DNA from: Gymnothorax reevesii
Taxonomy: Eukaryota; Chordata; Actinopteri; Anguilliformes; Muraenidae
Assembly: GCA_029721435.1 (NCBI GenBank)
Contig: CM056586.1
Span: 70,937,607-71,001,606 of the forward strand
Reading direction: 5' to 3'
Length of the DNA: 64,000 bases
Shown here piece after piece: positions 24,053-36,159 of this stretch (position 1 is its first letter; each line of letters opens with the position of its first letter). The notes beneath the pieces were generated by a model. It had not been told where the DNA came from, searched no databases, and saw only the letters and a program-made list of their open reading frames with translations. A program made the translations under genes and the position numbers.

Positions 24053-25240
24053 TACAGCGTCCTCCATGATTATTAACACCCCTGGTTATGATGTGTTCTT
24101 TAGCTTCTAATTAATTCATTTTTTTTCTGAATAATATGGGACCACAATGAAAAAAGAGGAAAATCCAACCTTTAATTAAAGTGCATTTATTTAGTGGGAA
24201 AAAATCCTACAATAAGAAATTATTCTTTTACATCAAATCATTTGTGCCACAATTTTTAGCACCCCTGATGTTCATACTTTGTACAACCCCCTTTTGCCAG
24301 CAAAACAGCCCCTAATCTTCTCCTATAATGTTTCACAAGATGGGAGAATACAGAAAGAGGGATCTTTGACCATTCCTCTTTGCACAATCTCTCTAAATCA
24401 TCCAGCGACCTGGGTCCTCTCCTCTGCACTCTCCTCCTCAGCTCACTCCACAGGTTTTCAATGTGGTTGAGGTCTGGGGACTGAGATGGCCATGGGAGGA
24501 GCTTGATTCTGTGTCTGGTGAACCATTTCTGTGTAGATTTGGCCTCATGTTTAGGGTCATTATGTTGCTGAAAGACCCAGTGATGACCCATCTTTAGCTT
24601 TTGGGCAGAGGCCACCAGATTTTGATTTAAAATGTCCTGGTATTTCAAAGCGTTCATGATGCCATGCACCCTAACAAGGTTCTCAGGGCCTCTGGAAGAG
24701 AAACAGGCCCACAGCATCATCGATCCTCCCCCATACTTCACATTGGGCATGAGATGCTTTTCTGCATACTCATCTTTTGTGTTCCGCCAGACCCACTTTG
24801 AGTGTTTGTTGCCAAAAAGCTATATCTTGGCCTCATCTGACGAAAGCACACGGTCCCAGTTGAAGTCCCAGTACCGCTTAGCGAACTCCAGACGTATGCG
24901 CTTAGGATTGTGAGTGAGAACAGGTTTTTTCCGTGCATGCCTCCCAAAAAGCTTGTTGGCATGTAGATAGCGCCTGATGGTTGTTTTGGAGACTTTGTGA
25001 CCCCAAGATGCTTCCATTTGTTGCAATTCTTTAACAGCTTTGGTGAATTTTTTATTTCTCATACCATCCTCCTCACTGTGCGTGAGGGATTTTTTTTTTC
25101 ACTTAAAGTTCACTTGAGTTGAAGGTTACATTTTTCTACAATTTTCAGTGTGAGAGTATGCTTCTGCAATAAAATGTAATTTATTTTAAGGCTTTTAACA
25201 CATCTTAACCAGGGTGCCAATAATTATTGAGGGCGCTGTA
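24053..25240 (-). mobile_element. Nearly complete Tc1-like DNA transposon
   Basis: Inverted ends: the left TACAGCGTCCTCCATGATTA and the reverse complement of the right (TACAGCGCCCTCAATAATTA) agree at most positions, and both start at a TA dinucleotide (24053 and 25240), the Tc1/mariner target site. The interior encodes a broken transposase on the minus strand. Length is about 1.19 kb, shorter than the usual 1.5-1.7 kb, consistent with loss of the N-terminal coding part. Confidence 0.9.
24256..25110 (-). pseudogene. Tc1-like transposase, broken
   Basis: This would cut and paste the surrounding element. The minus-strand frame from about 25062 reads through a helix-turn-helix tail (KTTIRRYLHANKLFG) and the first catalytic Asp in SSDEAKI. 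It is then interrupted by a TAG in place of the glutamate before LFG (near 24817-24819). It continues in the same frame with GGGSMMLWACFSS, the second catalytic region, and SPDLNHIENLW with the final Glu. In the second region the family's DNDPKH reads HNDPKH, so the Asp 34 residues before the Glu is replaced by His (codon CAT). Just upstream, NPSRTVRRMV lies in another frame, showing a frameshift near 25065, and the first DNA-binding helix region is missing. The protein cannot be active: it has a frameshift, a stop and a lost catalytic residue. Confidence 0.9.
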
Positions 25241-25244
25241 TCAC

Positions 25245-27210
25245 AGTATTAATCAAAAATCTTAACAATTAAACAACTGTAATCAACTTAAGAGCTTGCA
25301 AGGGCTTCAATCAATAATGGATAATAATAATAATGACACTGTATTGTATGAATCATTTGTAAGAAACGTTACTGTGCACGGGAAAAAATAAATTACATTT
25401 CCTGATTTGAAGAAAATAGCACATTTTTCAAGAATTTTCGGCTACATAGTGCAACAAGCGTGCCTTAGCTGTCTATTTCACTATTCTAAATATTTTAGCT
25501 AGTCTAGAACAATAGTTACTGGATGTTTAAGTGTAGTCTATTGATTAAAATTAACATTTGAAGCAATCTCTACTCGTTTCTTATTATAACAGCTGGACAA
25601 GGAAAGGTCTTGCCATTGCACCCGTCAAACTTTCGTACTAGAGCCACAGGTTTCTGTGATTAGGAATATTGTCCTAATAGACTATGTAAACCAGAAACTA
25701 TGTTATGCATTCTGAATATTAGTCTGGTAATGATCTTTAAACATACCAGTTACTAAATGTTTGGTTATCTTCTAGTTTATACAGTGTCGTAGGAAAAATA
25801 AACTTAGTCTAAGCAAGTGATTAAAGTGTTCCACTGACCCTTGTAAAACTATCTCCAAAAAAATGGACACATTCTCCAGAGTCTGATGTGATTGGGTTTA
25901 TTGTAAATCCATCCAGACGAAGCACAAAAAAACCCAGGCTGGTCTGCGCAAATCTCACAGCATCCATTCTTCATCAATCACCCCACGCCGACTGACCTCC
26001 AGTGGTCCGAACCCTCATATTTATTGGCCTTTTGGCACGTTCCTTTAGGTGGAATTAAACGTGACTCCATCTACCTTATCCAATATTATTGACTCTGATT
26101 GGTACGTTGTCCCATAGCAACCCTCCACCCTTAGTGACAAGTTTGTCATAACATAATAGTGTAGCTGTCAGGGACGCTCGAAGACAGCACCTTAGTCTCC
26201 CATACCTTGGGTTCTCCTAAAGTTCAGTAAGTTATCTGGGGACATGGATGATTCCAGAACACTCAGCTGCGTATGCTCAGGTAGTGGGACCAGGCTGACC
26301 GATACGGTCATTCCGGAGGGTAAGCTCATTAGGCCGGCCTTGAGGGTTCTGCAGGAGCTTCTTTATCAGGTTTTTTGACAGATTCATGAGTTTTTGCCTC
26401 TTCTCAGCTCCAAACTCCCTCTCGGTAATTTTAAAGGGCCATATGAACCTGGCTACATCCTGTTGAACTGGGATTATTGTAATACTTTGATTATTACGGT
26501 ATTTAAGATTATTTTCCCTCCACAACAGTAGGTCTTAGCGAGCTAGGTTCGAGCTAGCTTGTTCCCTAACTTGGGCTTCTGTACCATGGACTGCTGTATT
26601 TCAATCAGGAGAGACTCGATTGAAATCAGGAAAATATTCATTATGCTTTGAGCATAAAGGAGTAACATGCTTAGAATCAGACAAGGCTTTGGCACTTTAA
26701 CTCTTCAGGAGAGTCGTAGAGCGGGAGCACAGCTCAGAGCAGCAGCTGTAAAATCCCCCGAAGAGCCCAGACACTGGGGGCGGTGGTGGCTGAGGGCTGA
26801 GGGCTGGTGGAGCTGGAGCCGCAGTACGGGAGGTCCGACGAGTAGGGTGGCGCAGAAGAGGAGGGTCAGCGAACGGCAGCATGAGGGAACTAGGGTAGAG
26901 AGAATGACATTTTTTAAAAAGACAGCAGCAGAACGATTGGCTAGCGACGCGACTGAGGTGTGCCCCGGTTGGATAGAAGAGATCAGCTGCTGCGCCAGCT
27001 GACAGCTCAGTTGACAGCCCCCAACATTGACTGCGGAGATTTACGAGTGAACTTGCGTGAATAAAATAAACAGAGTTGTCGTGCGAGAGAGTTTTCCTGA
27101 CTGAACTTTTGCTAAGCTTCATATAAACACAAATTGTGTTACTGGTCTGTATAGATTGTACTAAGGTGGCATGAGGTCGATATGATACACATCCTGATGC
27201 ACTGTCCACA
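25245..27210. other. Non-coding stretch, possible LTR-like or decayed repeat DNA
   Basis: No recognisable domain. The segment at about 25850-26140 has AATAAA-like words on the minus strand and could be an old retroelement terminal region. A GC-rich patch at 26700-27000 has long open frames on both strands but low-complexity translations (proline-rich). I see no gene. Confidence 0.3.
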
Positions 27211-27215
27211 GTCAG

Positions 27216-27865
27216 ATGCATTTAAGAAACATGTACAAAAAAAAAAATTCCATAGGGTTTGTCGGGCATGACCTTCCCTTACGAAAGCCATGTTGGCTAT
27301 CCCTCAAGACACTGTTACGTTCAAGATATAAGTCCAGCTCATCTTTTATGATAGATTCCAATATTTTGCATGCAATGCAAGTTAAACTGACTGGCCTGTA
27401 GTTTCCTGGCTCAGTACGGTCCCCTTTCTTATGTATTGGGATTATATTGCCCTGTTTCCAATCATTTGGTATTTCTGCAGTTTCTAAAGACTGCCTGAAG
27501 ATGGCGGATAGCGGCTTAAAGATGATCTCACCAACTTCCCTGAGCACTCTAGGCTATAAGCCATCAGGACCCGCCGCCTTATCTGCCTTTAGTTTATGCA
27601 ACTTGTCTAATACTTAGTCAAAAAAGGTTCATATTGTCTGTAGTAACTAAGTAGCGTTGGTAGGATAAAACCTTTTCTGTCTGAAAATAAGACCATCAAC
27701 ACTATTGTCTAATACTTCGTTATCCCGAACCTCAATTTCTGCTAAATAATCTTGAGCATTGGACATGCCCTCTAGCCAAATAAAGACCCCCTCTGAGGTA
27801 AAATTTTCAACAAAGAAACTTTTTAAGGCATCCGCATCACTTAAACCGACCGATATATGATACAC
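27216..27865 (-). mobile_element. Non-LTR retrotransposon fragment (CR1/Rex1-type)
   Basis: On the minus strand a reverse transcriptase N-terminal region is readable: KADKAAGPDGL, a stop codon, PRVLREVGEIIFKPLSAIFR, then NDWKQGNIIPIHKKGDRTEP, GNYRPVSLTCIACKILESII and SQHGFRKGRSC. An upstream frame (27647-27865) gives a linker with ALKSFFVENFTSE. There is a TAG after GPDGL near 27552 and a frame break near 27600-27650. The copy ends abruptly after the GFRKGRSC motif, so the YADD catalytic part is absent. A dead 5'- and 3'-truncated LINE of the CR1/L2/Rex1 group. Confidence 0.85.
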
Positions 27866-27878
27866 AATTCAATTACAA

Positions 27879-28424
27879 TACATTTCCTGACAAAAGTATT
27901 AGGACGTCACTATTTATGTGTGTGATTTTCTTACCGTGCAGTTGAAAATAGTGAATGTATCATATTTGGAAATAGTTGTTTATTCAAATAAAAATACAGA
28001 CCCCATTTTGGATACACCAAACTGAATTATTCTAAGTCTTGACCCTCCTTTTATAGAGAATCAAAATCACCCCATGTGCCACACCTGATCATATTGATTG
28101 AACTAATAGTAGCCGTGGTCTTCCATTATAACAAAGACACAATTCCAAACTTGTTAATTTGAAGATTACCATCTTGCAAGCACTATTTATTATAATATCT
28201 ATTATTTATTACAGACCCAAAGTGAGAGTTTTTTATGCAGAGAAAAAATATGCCAATTTGTATATCTGTAGCATCCCCAAATGTTCAAATAATGTTCTGT
28301 GATGTTTACATGTACATTTTAGGACACCATTAAATTCCTACAACGCTCACATGTGTAATATAGCACGTACATCAAAGGTTGAGTGAGAATGAGGATCGTC
28401 CTAATACTTTTGTCAGGTAGTGTA
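27879..28424. mobile_element. Mariner/Tc1-type MITE, 546 bp
   Basis: The 28-bp ends at 27879-27906 and 28397-28424 match as inverted repeats with two mismatches. The core CCTGACAAAAGTATTAGGAC is identical in both. Both ends start at TA. The interior is AT-rich without a transposase. Its flanks (CGATATATGATACACAATTC and CGATATGATTCACAACTCAA) resemble each other, so it seems to lie inside an older repeat. Confidence 0.85.
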
Positions 28425-28800
28425 CACTGCGATTGAACAAAATCTGATTCAACAAAGTGCGATATGATTCACAACTCAATCACAATTCACTGCACAATGC
28501 AACGAATTTTATAATTTATTAATCAAATAAAATCAAGACCTCTCAAAAAAAAAAAAAGGTTTCAATGAGTCGATGCGCTTGGATGTCTTCGCTGCATCTG
28601 ACTGCACCATCACACCGTGCCGTCGCTTCAGGTGACTAATGAGGCTCCTGGTGCCCCAGTGTCATGTACAGCAGCACAGCACATTTTGCAAATTGCGTCG
28701 GACTTGCCAAGTTCTCCTTTTTTGTGTAAAATCAATAGATTTGCCAAACTTTGGATTTATAGTCGACAGGTGAGTATATGTTTGAAGAGGTGTAAGTGGG
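28425..28800. repeat. Decayed hAT-like repeat interior (tentative)
   Basis: The CGATATGATTCACAACTCAA words and the segment with GCACATTTTGCAAATTGCGT resemble sequences of BED-finger/hAT elements common in fish. The similarity is from general recall and no transposase frame is intact. Confidence 0.3.
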
Positions 28801-28811
28801 ACATTAGGTTG

Positions 28812-29142
28812 TGATCTTCCCTCTAGTGGAATAATCCCCAATGCCGTAGTGCAGTGATGGGGACACTGTAGTGAAGGAGACGACGTCTTTTTGGTGAGAC
28901 ATTAAGCCGAGGTCCTGACTCACTCTGGTCATTAAACATCCTATGAAACTTATCGATAAGAGTTGGGGGTTCCCCGGTGTCATGGCTAGTGTCCCAACCC
29001 GGCTCTTTCGACCTGCCACTTGATCATCACCTGATCTGATTGGCTGTGCAAATTGCCCTCTCTCTCCCCACCTCAACCCCCAGGGCTCCCTTGAAAAAGA
29101 GATTTCAATCTCAACAGGACTTCCCTGGTTAAATAAGGGTTA
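28812..29142 (+). mobile_element. SINE3-type element, 5'-truncated
   Basis: Collinear with the body and tail of the full copy at 57655-58072: GGAATAATCCCCAATGCC, GACTCACTCTGGTCATTAA, GATAAGAGTTGGGGGTTCCC, and the tail CCTTGAAAAAGAGATTTCAA followed by CTTCCCTGGTTAAATAA. The 5S rRNA-like head is missing. Confidence 0.8.
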
Positions 29143-29660
29143 ATAATGTTCTCATCTTCGCCATGTTTGTTTTGAACAGCGTGCCCACGTCCATCAATAT
29201 GCCCCAGGCGCATGTGGTGCGCGTAAAAGTAACAGAGATCCTATTCAGTTGGAGTAAAAATGTCAATAAGTAACATTTCATTTGGTCGGTAACATACACA
29301 AATAAGTGCAAAAACCACTCAATGATCAAAATATCAATGTTTTTTAATAACTGATGCATCATCCTTTTTTTTTTTGCAAAAATTGCTGTCTTTCACAGCT
29401 GTTCTGCCGATGCACTTGCATCTCACCTGTGCGTGTCAGTGTATCAATGCATATTGATTAATCTCCCCATCCCTACATTGTACTATATTTTGCATTTGCA
29501 TTAATCTCATTCAATATATTTAGACAGATGGGAGAGGGAGGAAGAGAGACAATTCCAGGGCCGTGGGCGTGATGTGGGTGAGCGCAAGTATCATTTGACG
29601 CCAACTATGTGAGCAACACATGCGTGCAGACGAACCTAACAGAAAACCCAGTTTTTGCCC
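29143..29660. other. Non-coding stretch, nothing certain
   Basis: May continue the hAT-like repeat interrupted by the SINE3 (TGATTAATCTCCCCATCCCT near 29455 is a word common in such elements). No coding sequence. Confidence 0.3.
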
Positions 29661-29667
29661 ATTTACA

Positions 29668-30015
29668 CATGGCTGCCCTTACCGTGGTCGGTCAGTGACA
29701 GTCCCTGTTTTCCATTCTCAGACAGAAACAGGGAAATAAAGAGGCAAAAAATTACTCAGAGGCAGGTGCCCACAGTTCCTACTCCTGTTGATGGGCAAAA
29801 AGTAGGATTTCTGTAGGGGCCGTGTGCAGGCATGTTTTGCTCACGTAGATCGTCTCAGACCCCTCATCTCATGATCAGTTTTGGTTGCTGTCCGGAATTT
29901 GTCACATACAGGCTGTAACCAGATATGGTGCCCTTGAGCTACCATCGTCACTCGTGGCTGCCCTAAGCGGGGTCGGTCAGTGACAGTGCCTGTGTTCCAT
30001 TCTCAGATAGACAGC
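29668..30015. repeat. Direct repeat pair of about 60 bp
   Basis: GTGGTCGGTCAGTGACAGTC followed by a CCTGTTTTCCATTCTCAGA segment near 29671-29730 recurs near 29956-30013 (GGGTCGGTCAGTGACAGTGC, then CCATTCTCAGATAGACAG) about 285 bp later. It is an internal duplication of an unrecognised repeat. Confidence 0.6.
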
Positions 30016-30727
30016 TGACTGATTGTTGACCGGTGACAGTGCAAATGACGCATCACCTCTCGGCGGCTGAGATCTGCCCGTAACATGCCAAAGGCTCTTT
30101 TTCTCTCCCCTGTGCCACAAGCCGTTCCATTTTCTTGATGTAGTAGCTTTTTTCTTTTTTTTGCTTTATGTAGGCTATTGACCACACCAAAAAGAACAAC
30201 TCAAGTGTCACTGTACAAATCACAAAGAGCTCAATGTTTGTTATTACTGAAGTGTTTGGCGTGTGCATGTGGTGCGCGTCAGGATTACAATACCACACGC
30301 TTTTCTTTATTTCCTCTCGTGCCTCACTGGAAAAGCAATAAAAATCTATAAATTCTTCAATTTGCCGCAAATACAGTACATACCTCACCTGTGCGTATAT
30401 TACATAAGGCAGCCTACATGTTGCAACATTTTAGTTATTAACTGAGGTCTTTGTTACAGTAATGCAATGGAGAAATGCATGCAGGTAAAACAGGTGTCTG
30501 ACCGATAAACAACACTGAGGAGAGAAGGGCACAGTAATATCAGCTCCCAAAGTGGATTTATTACAGCTATACAGTGTTTTCAACCTCGTAGAAGCAACTG
30601 TTTTAATAAAATACAAGAAATACAACGGATGCAGGGTCATAATAGGTCAGTCCACAAGTAGCATACATTTGAAGTCGTATAATATATTTCTTACAATATG
30701 AGGAGAAGCAGGTAAATATTAGGAGAA
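30016..30727. other. Non-coding stretch, nothing recognised
   Basis: Short open frames, no domain, no inverted repeats noticed. Confidence 0.4.
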
Positions 30728-31002
30728 GCAATTACCATGTTAATCCATAAATTATTAACTCACTCTATAACGTAATAAAGTAATTACACTATTAGGAGAA
30801 AAATATTTTGCTTGCTTCATAATGTAATAACAGACACAAAATGTAATAAGTTCTTACATTATGCGCAAAAAGTTGTTCCGTTATGCGCTCAGCATTTTTG
30901 TTACATTATTGACCAGTTATTACATTATGACTTTTTTTATTACATTTTTTTTGCTACATTATGCGTCATTGTTACATTATGATTACGAGACTCATGCCCT
31001 CT
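30728..31002 (-). repeat. Dispersed repeat with ATAATGTAAC motifs (copy 2, inverted)
   Basis: The reverse complement matches 23641-23905 along its whole length, including the order of the motifs ATAACTGGTCAATAATG, TGCTGAGCGCATA, TATGAAGCAAGC, CTCCTAATAGTGTAAT and TTAACATGGTAATTGCTTC. Confidence 0.7.
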
Positions 31003-33285
31003 TTCAGGTAAATTTTTGACATTGCCAAATTCCATAAAGTCTTAAATTATGGCCCTGACTCTCAAAATAGGATTTGGACATTTTTAGGAATTATTTTGCA
31101 GCCATTTGTGATGCTCAACAAAGTTCAGTCACATATCATAGCTTTAATCTTATATCTTATTCATGTTGATGGATGAAAAAAGGAAATTGGCCATGTATCA
31201 TCTCATATTTATATCCCAGGGAAACAGGAAGCCAAGGGTGACCATCAAAGATTTCTTAATCATAATGGTGAGTAAAATATGAATGGCATTGTAATTCTAT
31301 AACATTTTTCTCATGAGGTTTTCTCAAGGTACTAATTAATTTTGCACATGGTTTTTAGAAAAATTTGTGTATTTTTAACTTTTTTTCCCCTCTAAATTAA
31401 AGGTTATAATATAAAATTGGGAGGATTAGTTTCTGTATATCCTACATAAAATTGATATTTCTGGATTGCATGATAGCCTTTAAAGCGTGGCTGACATTAA
31501 CCCTTAAATGCCCAACTATAGTAAAAGTTGAAAGAGAAATCTATGTATTCTGTTAATATGTCCTGGGGAGGGGCTAATAACAACATTGCATTGTTGTCCA
31601 TGCCTGTTACTCCCAAAATTTTACGCAACAACAGGGTGTAATAATAGGAACACGCTATCCATAGTTTTTCTTCCCAATGATGCAGGCAGAAAAAATAAAT
31701 GAGCAACCGTCCTATTTCATTTCAACTTCATAAGTTTGAATGATCTGACGTAGTTTCGTTTTGAAATTCCATTCAAGTTCGCTAATGGTAATAATTCTCG
31801 GATGCCCTAGCTAGCCAGCTAACTCATATTCATAATGCTTAATATAGACGTAAGCGGTGCAGAAAACATTCTTGAAGCAGCAAAGTAAAATGCAACATTA
31901 ATGCATCATGCAGATATAGGACAGAGGCTTCTTTACTCCAACATTTTTAAGGTGAGGAGAGGAGCTCATTTGATTGGTGAAGATTTGACTCGGCTGTGTT
32001 AAACCCAGTCAAGCCTTCTCTCCTCCCTCTTTGCCACTTACGCCAGCAGGAGGGACAGAGGCGGGACAGAGGAGTACTTGCATTGGGCTGCTCCGGGCAC
32101 GAAATTCCAAAATACGCCTGTATACACCTGCACCTGGTCAACAAATTTAGAGCCCAGTAACTTTATTTCATTTTCTAAAGAACAAAAAGCTGCAAAGAGC
32201 ATGGGCAAGAGTACGAGGGCAAACCGAAATCCCAGCGGCACTTCCTCTGTAGTAACTATTTTACGGGAGATTGCTTTGAGCAGACGCTCTTTCTGAAAGA
32301 GATTTGGGTTTACAGTTCAACGTAAAAGGATATATATATATATTTGAAAATGGCATTATGTTTGAGTACGAGAAATATATCTTGCCTGGAAAATCACCTT
32401 ATTAATTGGTTTATGAATTGTGGTCATTAACTAAGGTATTAATGCAGTTTAAGTTTTCTAAATGAAGCACTCACTGAGCTTACATAAATTGATACAGCTC
32501 AGCGGATGAAAAAATGAACTAGATTTAGATATTTATCAATATTATGTTGAGAGGTGAATAACAAAAAAAGTCTCCCAGTTGCAGTAAATTCAGCGATCGC
32601 CAATTCAAAAAAAAAATTACCGAATGTGGCTTTTTATCAAAATTTCTTACACTTCTGGGACTGCCACACTTCTAGTGCGCAGCTTGCTTAGCGGCATGAC
32701 AACAACAATTCAGGCAGACTTGAGAACCTGCAAACTATATAAATGCTAAAATCAAGCTAAGAAAAAGTACTGGATGCATGAAGAATCAATACTACAGTTT
32801 CTACGCTATTGTGTGGCCAAGTATCCGTAAACATGCATGCTAACGCAACTTTTCCCCTGCAGCTGCAAGAAACTGGAAGTGACTTTTCTTCTTCAGGAAA
32901 TAATTCCTCTCAAACTAAGTTCACAAATCGCTAAGATCAGCAGTATAATCGCTAACTTCTCCTCACTTATGCCTTATGCCATTACACCTTCCTTTGTTTT
33001 CTACAATGTTACGCGATGACCCCGCAGCCACACTTCCGGTGTGCCAGAAGCTGCGAAGGCTGTGCCGTCTATTCGCCGGAGTTAAAATGAATCAAATCGC
33101 CTTAATGTTTCACTGAAAATGTTTACAATAGTATCGAACAAAAGCAAAATTATTGTAATCTATTATAAAATAAATTCAGTATGATATTAGCCACTCTTTA
33201 AGTTATATGTGGATGAACTAACGGGGAAATATTCAGAAATTTACTTATTTCTCGATGTACTGGAGGTACTGCAGACATATGTATC
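31003..33285. other. Non-coding stretch, nothing recognised
   Basis: AT-rich with a (TA)n patch near 32331-32342. Open frames are short and show no domain. No named repeat is seen. Confidence 0.4.
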
Positions 33286-33289
33286 ACTG

Positions 33290-33815
33290 ACATGGTTTTG
33301 GGGAGATTGTTGATTTTCTTTGTTCTGTTAGGGGTGCACTTTTATTTTTTACTTGTTTTTGGTGTTACCGATTGGTTTTGCCACTCGGCAATCGAATGCC
33401 TTTCCAGGTGTTGGCCTTACCAGACCTGGTTAACTGACAGCACCTGTGTTCTGTCTATAAATGTGGAAGTGGCAGCCGCTCCCAGGTTGCTTGTCGTCTT
33501 TACATGAGAGCCGGTAAGAGCTATACGTTATTAGCTCTTGCGTTTTTTGCGAGTTCTTCGCGTTTATTTTGAGAAAGGTTATGTAGAATCTTTACATTAG
33601 TTATTCTCCTTAGTTTCTCCCTTTTCTGGCGCCTGATTTAGGTGGCGATCGGGAGGGCTATTTCCTCTAATAGTATTTCTCTGTCTATTTGTTTCGTTAT
33701 TCCTCTGTCTCTATCCAGACCATAGTGGCTGATCATTTTCTAGCATCAGCTTTTAGATTAGTTTGTCGTGTGGTGTCTCCGCCAACTTCCACCTCATCAC
33801 AATAATACATGCCAT
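33290..33815 (+). repeat. Possible LTR-like promoter fragment
   Basis: CAGACCTGGTTAACTGACAG, GCACCTGTG and a TATAAATG word near 33458, followed about 30 bp later by CCCAGGTTGCTTGTCGTC, resemble the U3/R part of a fish LTR. No second LTR or coding region in the same orientation is visible, so this is only a suggestion. Confidence 0.25.
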
Positions 33816-33822
33816 TCATCCT

Positions 33823-34960
33823 CTAAAAATAGCAGACCATGTTCTCGGCAGGACAATATCTTTCATTATATGGGGTATTTACATAACTTCCAGTGTGCTG
33901 AGCCAAGCCAAAGTATCCGCATCTGAATCTAATTATCTGACAAAAATATCTGATGAAAACAGGAAAGTCATTTGACAGATGCCATTCAACATTCATTTTG
34001 AAATACTTATAATAATTACAACTGGGGGAGGTATCAATAGATGTTTGCCAAGTCTGGTGAAGGCAGTCAGAAATTCTCTGTCTTAATACGTGCATGAACA
34101 ATTTGACATTACCAATTTCCTGACTAATCCAAACATAACCAAAATATTGAAAAAGACAAACGTTTTTAATTCTTATTGCCCATATAACATGTTCAGATAC
34201 ATCTGGGGATTTAATCATCGAGTAGTGCTGCTTAAGTAGTCTTTTATCAGGCAAGCATAAAACATGACACAAATATTTCACAGCATAACACATATCTAAA
34301 CTTGGTGGGGATAGACTGCCACATTAGCCAAAACCATAATATTTGGCATTGACCTTCTAACTTTCAGGAAATGTTTACAGAATTTAACCTGCATGGATTG
34401 ATTATATGTTCTGTATGATGTACCCCAGACTTCAGCTTCATAGCTCAGAACAGGCAGGATCTTGCAATCAAATATTTTAAACAAGAAAAATTTTCAAGTT
34501 AACACTGATATCTGTAGACAGACTAGATTGCTTTTTGAGCTTGAGATGCAAAAGTGGAATGAGCTTCACTCCATGAAAGTTTAGGAGGGAGTACTAATCC
34601 TGAGTACTTTTAGACAGAAATAGTTTCAATTCTGTTTTCTTTAAAATACCATTTTTTTCATAAGTGTGTAGAGGACTACCATTTCTCTGAACAATAATTT
34701 TAGTCATATTCAAGTTCACATTCACACCAGTTTGATTGCAAAATTTATCCAGCGCATCAGTCTTTTTCTGAAGCTGAAGACATGAGTCAGATAATCCTGT
34801 TACATCATCAGCAAACATCAGTAAATATAAATTAAACATATGCAGAAAAATGGTTACACGTGCACCACCTTCTTTTTCTAAAAGAGTACACAACTTATTA
34901 ATGAGTATGGTGAAAATCAGATTACTTAAATGCTATAATCAAAGCAAGGGGTGGCCACAC
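33823..34960 (-). mobile_element. Non-LTR retrotransposon fragment, RT C-terminal half
   Basis: Minus-strand pieces in order: FADD in LLMFADDVTGLSDS (reverse transcriptase catalytic box, about 34807), then KTDALDKFCNQTGVNVNLNM. A frame break follows, then FDCKILPVLSYEAEVWG and MQVKFCKHFLKVRRSMPN. After another break comes ISDCLHQTWQTSIDTSP, and finally NERYCPAENMVCYF, which is close to the ERxCPxC zinc-knuckle end of I/Nimb-type LINEs with one cysteine missing. At least two frameshifts and a lost 5' half mean it is dead. Confidence 0.8.
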
Positions 34961-35400
34961 TAGATATTGACTTATTCCCTCAAAAAGACATTATTATTTT
35001 TGTTTTTATTATAGATTGTTATCTGTTTACTTATTTTCATCTATATGATCCATTATTACATGAAATAAATTCTTAAACAGTACTTGGTCTCTGATTTATC
35101 TTCATGTTGTAAAGTGTATTATCACCACTGTACACTTCATAGTTTTCCAGTCACTAGAGATCTCGGCTGGCTACAGTATCACAGAAAAAGCAAAAAGCTT
35201 CTTCAAAATGCCAAATATTTTTTATACGATGATGAAGGTATGACCTGCCCTACTCGGCCTCTGATTAGTTAGTACTCATTGGCTTCATTATTTGAGTTGG
35301 TAATGTATAGGCATGAGGAGTGTAATTGATCAGGGTTACGGTAAGAATATCAGGGTAAGGCAATCAGAGGCAGACTAGGGTGTGCCATATATTCTTCTTC
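34961..35400. other. Non-coding stretch, nothing recognised
   Basis: AT-rich spacer between a LINE remnant and a hairpin repeat. Confidence 0.4.
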
Positions 35401-35406
35401 CATGAA

Positions 35407-35520
35407 ATAGAGAATATCACATGGGCATTTTCAAATCACACCCTGTATCAACCCGAGACCCCAGTACTGCTGGAGGGTTGATACATGGTGTGATATGAAA
35501 ATGCCCACGTCATGTTCTAT
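35407..35520. mobile_element. Hairpin-forming MITE fragment
   Basis: The left arm 35407-35454 and right arm 35475-35520 are inverted copies with few mismatches. CATGGGCATTTTCAAATCAC pairs with GTGATATGAAAATGCCCACG, and GTATCAACCC with GGGTTGATAC. The loop is 20 bp. The following 35565-35660 segment has more CTGATACAG/CTGTATCA words and may belong to the same repeat. Confidence 0.7.
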
Positions 35521-35757
35521 TTATCATATGCCCCTGATAGGAATAAGCAGGTATAGAAGATGAATGAATGAATATGCCCCTGATACAGGATTTTGCCCAG
35601 GGGCTGATACAGCCTCACGCCTCGCCCTTGTATCACAGGTGCTGATTCCCTGTATTTATAAGGAAGTATATGATAAATGAAAATATTACCCTTGGTAAAA
35701 GACGCATTTGAATTGGATTTCATTGTTTATGAAGAAGATAAAATTTAAGAAACTTAC

Positions 35758-36088
35758 GGTAACACTTTACAATAAGGGTACAACAATTAACATGAGCTAA
35801 TGCCGTAATAAGCATTTACTAACAAGTAATTAACATTTAACTAATACACCTGGTAATCATTTGCAAATGAAGTTCACATCAACTTCGGTATTAATTTATA
35901 AATTACGGTTTAATAGTTTGAAGTGCTACATAGGAGATAAAGTACTTAAGGGATGTTTTCAACTTCACAGTAAGGGAGATACAGAAAATTATTAAATGTT
36001 CAATTATATTTACCTGCAAATTAATTGGTAGTTAATGAACTAATGTTAATTTATATAAATTGTTGTACCCTTATTGTAAAGCGTTACC
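35758..36088. mobile_element. TIR element, GGTAACACTTTACAATAAGG family
   Basis: The left end GGTAACACTTTACAATAAGG, continuing as GTACAACAATT, is the inverse of the right end AATTGTTGTACCC, TTATTGTAAAG, CGTTACC with one mismatch over about 30 bp. Length is about 331 bp, AT-rich and non-coding. It is a non-autonomous DNA transposon of a family common in fish. Confidence 0.85.
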
Positions 36089-36159
36089 CAACTAACTAAT
36101 CATGTCCGTGATTATGGCTATTGCTACGATACTCTAGTTATGTACGATAAAAAAAATGC

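Noticed and set aside
26697..27221. 174-codon minus-strand open frame with proline-rich end
   Set aside because: The translation is compositionally biased, has no recognisable motif and its antisense is also open over 111 codons. A GC-rich patch explains the open frames.
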